64,000 nt of DNA from the NCBI RefSeq assembly GCF_036226885.1, contig NZ_CP109027.1, forward strand, positions 6,572,001 to 6,636,000, written 5' to 3'. This stretch comes from Streptomyces sp. NBC_00663. GTDB lineage: Bacteria > Actinomycetota > Actinomycetes > Streptomycetales > Streptomycetaceae. A program made the translations under genes and the position numbers. Below the pieces are notes generated by a model that made no database searches, was not told where the DNA came from, and saw nothing but the letters and a program-made list of their open reading frames with translations. This document shows positions 60,801 to 64,000 of this stretch, piece by piece. Numbering within the stretch: the stretch's first letter is position 1; every line of letters starts with the position of its first letter.

Positions 60801-62041
60801 GCCGACCGCCGCCCCCGCACCGGCCGCGCCCCGCGCGTCTCGGCGGCGACCCCGACGAGATGGGCGAGCCCCAGCACCAGGGCGAGGGCGAGCCCCGTCT
60901 GGAACTTGTAGATGTTCCGGAACGGCGCGAGCCCCCCGTTCAGCCAGTCCTGCACGACCCCGTGGAAGGGCGCCCCGAACCCGCCGCCGTATCCGGCGAG
61001 CAGGATCAGCGCGGCCACGATCACCGTCAGCGTCAGCCAGCGCCGCTCCGGCAGATCCCGCCGCGCGAGGCCCGCGAGCCCCAGCCCGGCGGCCAGCGCC
61101 GAGCACACGATCACGATCACCGAGGACGCGACCGTCCACCCGGCCGGCAGCCACGCCTCACCGAAGTGCAGATAGGCGACCCAGTTCCCGCCGCCGCGCA
61201 GCGCCTCCGTCGCCGACATGGTCTCCGTGGTGGTCTGCGCGCTCTCGACGTACGGCAGGAAGTTCTCCCCGTAGACGCCGAGCAGCAGCAGCGGGATCCA
61301 CCACCAGGCGGTCGCGAGGAGCACGCCCGGCACCCACCAGGCGAGCAGCTTTCTCTGCCGTGGCCCGGACGGCCGGGTGAGCAGATACAGCCCCACGGGC
61401 AGCAGGGAGGCGAGGGTGGCGGCCGCGTTCACACCGCCCATGAACGGGATGACCAGCGCCGACCGCACGGCGGCGACCCGCGCGCTGTACCGCTCGTCGA
61501 TCAGCGGCAGCAGCACCCAGGGCAGAAAGGCGCCGGGCAGAGCGGCGGCCGAAGTCGACCCGATGACGATGGTGAAGACCGGCCAGAGCGCGTACGCGAG
61601 AGCGGCCAGCAGCCGTGACGCCCCGCTCCCGATCCGCAGCCGCTCCGCGAGCCGCAGGGCGCCCCAGAAGGCGACCGACACGATCAGCGACAGCCACAGC
61701 CGCTCCGCCAGCCACACCGGCAGCCGTACGGCGTCGGCCAGCCAGTAGAACGGCAGCATCGGCCACAGATAGCCGGCGTACTGGTCGGATATCCCGCCGA
61801 AGGACCCCTGGTCCTGCCACAGCTGCCCGAGATCGGAGAAGAACCGCCCCGGGTCGACCGTTACACCCAGCTTGGTGTCGAAGGTCTGCCGCCCCGGATG
61901 CACCACCAGCAACAGCACGAACACCACGGCCCAGAACCCCACCAGCCACCGGCGCGACCGCGGGCCCTCCGGCGGGCCCGACATGCGCGCGGTGGAGGGG
62001 ACGGCGGCCGGAGGAGGGGCCTGGACCGTGGACGTCGTCAT
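57875..62041 (-). CDS. AftD-like alpha-(1->3)-arabinofuranosyltransferase (GT-C, DUF3367)
   Basis: 1388 residues, the largest gene in the window. The first 400 residues carry about ten membrane helices (WLVGFWAVVFVLLLVVHP; the GT-C acidic loop is around TKLGVTVDPGRFFSDLGQLW). A long extracytoplasmic part includes discoidin-like modules (FDPVNAFDGNPDTAWVEGS; LTDGDLTTAWIAGDRP), and a helix pair ends it (GIALLLLLALALWRRR). In mycobacteria AftD transfers arabinofuranose to arabinogalactan and lipoarabinomannan from a decaprenyl donor; Streptomyces lacks these polymers in that form, so the acceptor is unknown. ATG 62041 overlaps the previous stop (ATGA); GTG 62050 is an alternative. Confidence 0.87.
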   Translation of the reverse strand: MTTSTVQAPPPAAVPSTARMSGPPEGPRSRRWLVGFWAVVFVLLLVVHPGRQTFDTKLGVTVDPGRFFSDLGQLWQDQGSFGGISDQYAGYLWPMLPFYWLADAVRLPVWLAERLWLSLIVSVAFWGALRLAERLRIGSGASRLLAALAYALWPVFTIVIGSTSAAALPGAFLPWVLLPLIDERYSARVAAVRSALVIPFMGGVNAAATLASLLPVGLYLLTRPSGPRQRKLLAWWVPGVLLATAWWWIPLLLLGVYGENFLPYVESAQTTTETMSATEALRGGGNWVAYLHFGEAWLPAGWTVASSVIVIVCSALAAGLGLAGLARRDLPERRWLTLTVIVAALILLAGYGGGFGAPFHGVVQDWLNGGLAPFRNIYKFQTGLALALVLGLAHLVGVAAETRGARPVRGRRSAPLVAAVLILPGLMWPYLNGSILNPGSFQEIPTYWKSTATWLEKFSPDSRALVVPATAHGVYTWGSTIDQPLDVVAKSRWAQRDYVPFGTAGNRRAMDAVENALTSGGEVPGLADFLARSGIRYVVVRNDLDPDQIGYVPTTVVKRTLEQSGYKRVIGYGPVMTGGRIVHDAPLAVEGLYPRQRAVEIYMPPDGTQNPGHAALLPVADTAAVSGGPETLLPLASELRGRATVLTGDNHPGLGTPQLQITGDGLRRADTRFGLVNANTSYTYTSGERNAPDASEDAGEQPHQILPAKGLDHQTVAQLRGASSVTASSYGNWLFHLPQFDPVNAFDGNPDTAWVEGSLGSADGQWLRIGFTDDAYDMPSSFKVTPLPQESVRAAPTKVRVETENGSRTSFLRPDGMTQSVKAPPGPTSWMKLTILDSIERRSGLLGAGFSEIGLPDVQVTRLLRLPTDAEDTGSDAELISLHRAADGTEAGLHRRFSTATAGTYEVKASATTVPGPELDRLLYEVAPDQDNRIVATADSTAALGTGLSARNLTDGDLTTAWIAGDRPTIHLSWDGKQPVSELVLAPAGGLATRPTQVDISSPDGSTTADVDENGWVRFPAITTDRLDITVTETAPVTLYNPVVDENLRLPVGLTEAYIPSLDQYRTPQPRDTRTFSLPCGEGPVVSVDGELYRTSVKGTVADLRERRPVSVTLCQEGKPGAELELSAGAHRVEGGDAGPLTLTDLTLTRGTVTEPTAASRDLKIRDWLGDRREVTVGSGAAMYLTTYENYNDGWKATLNGKELSPVRLDGWQQGWRIPDGAGGTVKLSYEPAVTYDGALIGSGIALLLLLALALWRRRSPNPDEPQPVAPPPGLWLGTVALTVVGVVIAGWFALLVPALALLAYRRHAWLVPIAFVALAGAGIAAATGAGEPVAAGEGAFGRAAQLLALIGLFAAVVSVRDPDDDGDAGESEAPTQVLPRFEGGEKA

Positions 62042-62778
62042 GGTGGACACCGCCGGAGGATGAGGAGGAGGTTCCAGGTGGCCACCTCACGGATCCCGGG
62101 CGCCTTCACCACGGTCTCGGCGAGGAACGGCCAGTAGCGGGAGCGCGCCGAGACGACCCTGACGTCGTCACGGGCGCGCACCTGCCGCAGGGTCGGGCCG
62201 ATGTGCACGGCGAACAGGTTCTCGCCGAGGGTGTGCTTCGCGGCCCTTCCGGTACGGCGCCGATAGCGGGCCCGCGCCCGATCGGCGCCCAGATAGTGCC
62301 AGGGCGCCCATTCATGACCGCCCCACGGAGACAGCCAGTTGGTGAACGACAGATAGATCAGCCCACCGGGCCGCGTCACCCGCACCAGCTCACTGACGAA
62401 GGTCTGCGGATCGGCGACATGCTCAAGGACGTTGGAGGAGAAGGTGACGTCCGCGACCCCGTCGTACAGCGGCAGCAGATACCCGTCGGCGATCACCGCC
62501 CCGTCGGGCGGCTTGGCGCCGAGTTCCCGTACGTCGGGTTCGAAGAGGTAGGCGTGGGCGCCGCGCCGCCGGAACTCCTCGGTGAAGCATCCGCTGCCAC
62601 CACCGACGTCGACGACGGTCCGGCCGGTGACGGGTCCGTCGTAGGCCTCGACCTGGTCGACGGAGTCGCGGGCGAGGAGGGAGTAGCAGGCCTCGGGATC
62701 GTCCTGCTCATGGCGGAAGGCGCGGAACAGGGCGAGAGATCTGCGGAACGAAGGGTCCTTGAGAGCGGTGCCGGTCAT
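62038..62778 (-). CDS. Class I SAM methyltransferase
   Basis: 246 residues. VVDVGGGSGCFTEEFR near residue 53, SSNVLEHVADPQTF and RVTRPGGLIYLSFTNW are methyltransferase type-11 motifs; GGHEWAPWHYLGADRA and HTLGENLFAVHIGPTL recall actinobacterial cell-wall-cluster enzymes beside AftD. Acceptor unknown. Both ends overlap neighbours by 4 bases. Confidence 0.87.
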   Translation of the reverse strand: MTGTALKDPSFRRSLALFRAFRHEQDDPEACYSLLARDSVDQVEAYDGPVTGRTVVDVGGGSGCFTEEFRRRGAHAYLFEPDVRELGAKPPDGAVIADGYLLPLYDGVADVTFSSNVLEHVADPQTFVSELVRVTRPGGLIYLSFTNWLSPWGGHEWAPWHYLGADRARARYRRRTGRAAKHTLGENLFAVHIGPTLRQVRARDDVRVVSARSRYWPFLAETVVKAPGIREVATWNLLLILRRCPP

Positions 62779-63926
62779 GGCGCCCAGCTCCTCACCGCCT
62801 CGGCGGCCACCGCGCGGAACTGTCTGACGGTGCGGTCCCAGCGATAGCGTGCCGCGTGTTCCCGGGCGCTCTTGCCCATCAGCTCCCGCCGCTCGCCGGA
62901 GAGCGCGAGCGTGCACCAGGCGGCGGCGAAGGTCGACTCACCCCGCGCCAGCACACCCGTCTCCCCGTCCACGACGGAGTCCCGGAGCCCGGGCACGTCG
63001 AAGGCGATGGTCGGCGTCTCGCGCGTGGCGGCCTCGGTGACGACCAGGCCCCACCCCTCCACCGCCGAGGGATGCATCAACAGCCACGCCTCGCACAGCA
63101 GCCGGTGCTTCTCGGCCTCGGAGACATGGCCGGTGAACTCGACGCCGGCCCCCGCGAGTTGCTGGAGTCTCTCCCGTTCGGGCCCGTCACCGACGATGAC
63201 AAGCCGCCCGCCGGTCACGGGACGTACCCGCTCCCACAGCCGCAGCAGCAGATCGATGCGCTTGTACTCGACCAGCCGTCCGACGGCCACGAACATCGGG
63301 TCGGGCGACCGGTCGGCCCGCGGCCCCGGCTCCTCGACCCCGTTGTGGACGACGCGAATACGCTCACGCTCCACCCCGATCGCCCGCAGGGCGTGCGCGG
63401 TGGACGGTGACACGGCGACCAGCAGACTCCGGTGCTGCGCACCGGTCAGCGCCCAGTGTTCGAGTCTTCGGCCGAGCCGTGCCGCGGGGGCCATCGGGCC
63501 GCCGAACCGCATCTTCCACAGGTCGGTGTGGACGTGGTTGACCAGGCACAGCGTGGGACCGCGGTGCCACAGGGGCGCGAAGTACGGCATTCCGTTGCAG
63601 ACCTCGACCAGCAGGTCGCAGTCGCCGACCTGGCGGGAGAAGGCCGAGCGGGCGCGCAGAAAGTGACCGAGCTCGCCGCCCGCGGAGACGACCCGGTAGT
63701 CGCGGTACGACGCGGGACCGCCGCACAGCAGGGTGACCTGGTGACCGAGGCGGGTGAGGCCGTCGGCGAGCCGGTCGACCAGGAGCTCGGAGCCCCCGGC
63801 GGCCGGGTTGCCCAGATCACGATGGGCGAGGAAAACGATTCGGCGCGGAGGTGGGGGGAGCGCCGAGGGGTGCTGCGATGCCGGGGTGTGCGTGGCGCGC
63901 AGCGACGAAGGCACGTGCTGGGGCAT
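62775..63926 (-). CDS. Glycosyltransferase family 4
   Basis: 383 residues, GT-B fold. The N-terminal acceptor-side motif IVFLAHRDLGNPAAGGSELL is followed by a C-terminal nucleotide-sugar half: FVAVGRLVEYKRIDLLLRLW, LVIVGDGPERERL and HPSAVEGWGLVVTEAA (the ExxxxxxxE motif). Transfers a sugar, retaining configuration, at the cytoplasmic face. ATG 63926 is the first gene of the coupled series as far as the window shows; 74 bases upstream remain and I see no clear promoter in them. Confidence 0.88.
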   Translation of the reverse strand: MPQHVPSSLRATHTPASQHPSALPPPPRRIVFLAHRDLGNPAAGGSELLVDRLADGLTRLGHQVTLLCGGPASYRDYRVVSAGGELGHFLRARSAFSRQVGDCDLLVEVCNGMPYFAPLWHRGPTLCLVNHVHTDLWKMRFGGPMAPAARLGRRLEHWALTGAQHRSLLVAVSPSTAHALRAIGVERERIRVVHNGVEEPGPRADRSPDPMFVAVGRLVEYKRIDLLLRLWERVRPVTGGRLVIVGDGPERERLQQLAGAGVEFTGHVSEAEKHRLLCEAWLLMHPSAVEGWGLVVTEAATRETPTIAFDVPGLRDSVVDGETGVLARGESTFAAAWCTLALSGERRELMGKSAREHAARYRWDRTVRQFRAVAAEAVRSWAP

Positions 63927-64000
63927 GCGTGCTCCAACTCGTCTCAGGGTGCGGAACTCGAAGCGTGGGGAGGTGCTTTACGTTCCTGTGGGGGATTTGA

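Noticed and set aside
57875..62041. Start of the AftD-like gene at GTG 62050
   Set aside because: ATG 62041 overlaps the upstream stop as ATGA, the same coupling seen at the other junctions, so it is preferred, though the difference is only three residues.

Overview
The window is high-GC actinobacterial DNA and almost certainly Streptomyces. The evidence is GTG starts, extreme GC3, HrdA-type sigma factor, MatB, Mbl, Tat- and Sec-exported enzymes, and short intergenic repeats of kinds I know from Streptomyces chromosomes. From memory, the gene set and order resemble the S. coelicolor stretch from matB/mbl through hrdA/dnaG to nasA/nirB, read in the opposite direction. I could not run an alignment, so this is recollection.

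Layout. (1) 1-4.0 kb: 3' part of the nitrite assimilation operon (FAD reductase then nirB, minus strand) behind a very good GlnR-type operator. (2) 4.0-9.1 kb: an accessory patch with a broken TauE/SafE permease gene carrying a 44-bp repeat, a chloramphenicol phosphotransferase-like gene, a sortase with a secreted protein, an FMN reductase behind a SoxR-type box, the fused remnants of a tetR/MFS pair, a small winged-helix regulator and a STAS-ANTAR protein. (3) 9.2-13.5 kb: M4 protease, gamma-glutamylcyclotransferase-like gene and nitrate reductase nasA. (4) 13.7-17.5 kb: a three-gene cassette of stand-alone adenylation enzyme, membrane flavoreductase-like protein and crotonase. (5) 17.4-25.3 kb: SanA-like protein, sirohydrochlorin chelatase, dGTPase, FAD reductase, dnaG and hrdA. 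(6) 25.4-31.5 kb: heterodimeric ABC exporter, FGGY kinase, small membrane protein, two tRNA-Asn genes and a CAT-anticodon tRNA. (7) 31.6-39.6 kb: two-component system, Tat-exported DUF3500-like protein, dehydrogenase, expansin-like protein and a second M4 protease.

(8) 39.8-48.1 kb is a signalling region. A STAS-ANTAR gene is divergent from a MEDS/HATPase protein. Then comes a minus-strand string of mbl, a kinase with a collapsed ATPase domain, an HSP90-like ATPase carrying a C-terminal TIR/deoxyribosyltransferase-like domain, and a TPR-like partner translationally coupled to it. The HSP90-like/TPR pair is the best candidate for an undescribed system. (9) 48.2-53.2 kb: matB with a fused carboxyltransferase, a MerR-PP2C fusion and an ATP-grasp protein. 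(10) 53.2-63.9 kb: nine tightly coupled minus-strand genes that look like a cell-surface glycan or glycolipid pathway (GT4, methyltransferases, a giant AftD-like arabinofuranosyltransferase, condensation-domain protein, DMT transporter, Trm112-like protein, FkbM methyltransferase).

The genes connect in several ways. nasA, nirB with its FAD reductase, and the sirohydrochlorin chelatase (siroheme supply) form nitrate/nitrite assimilation. hrdA, dnaG and dgt are housekeeping. matB supplies malonyl- or methylmalonyl-CoA. Several genes show decay or partial loss of catalytic motifs: the TauE gene, the tetR/MFS remnants, the kinase ATPase domain, the Mbl phosphate-2 motif and one ABC half-site.
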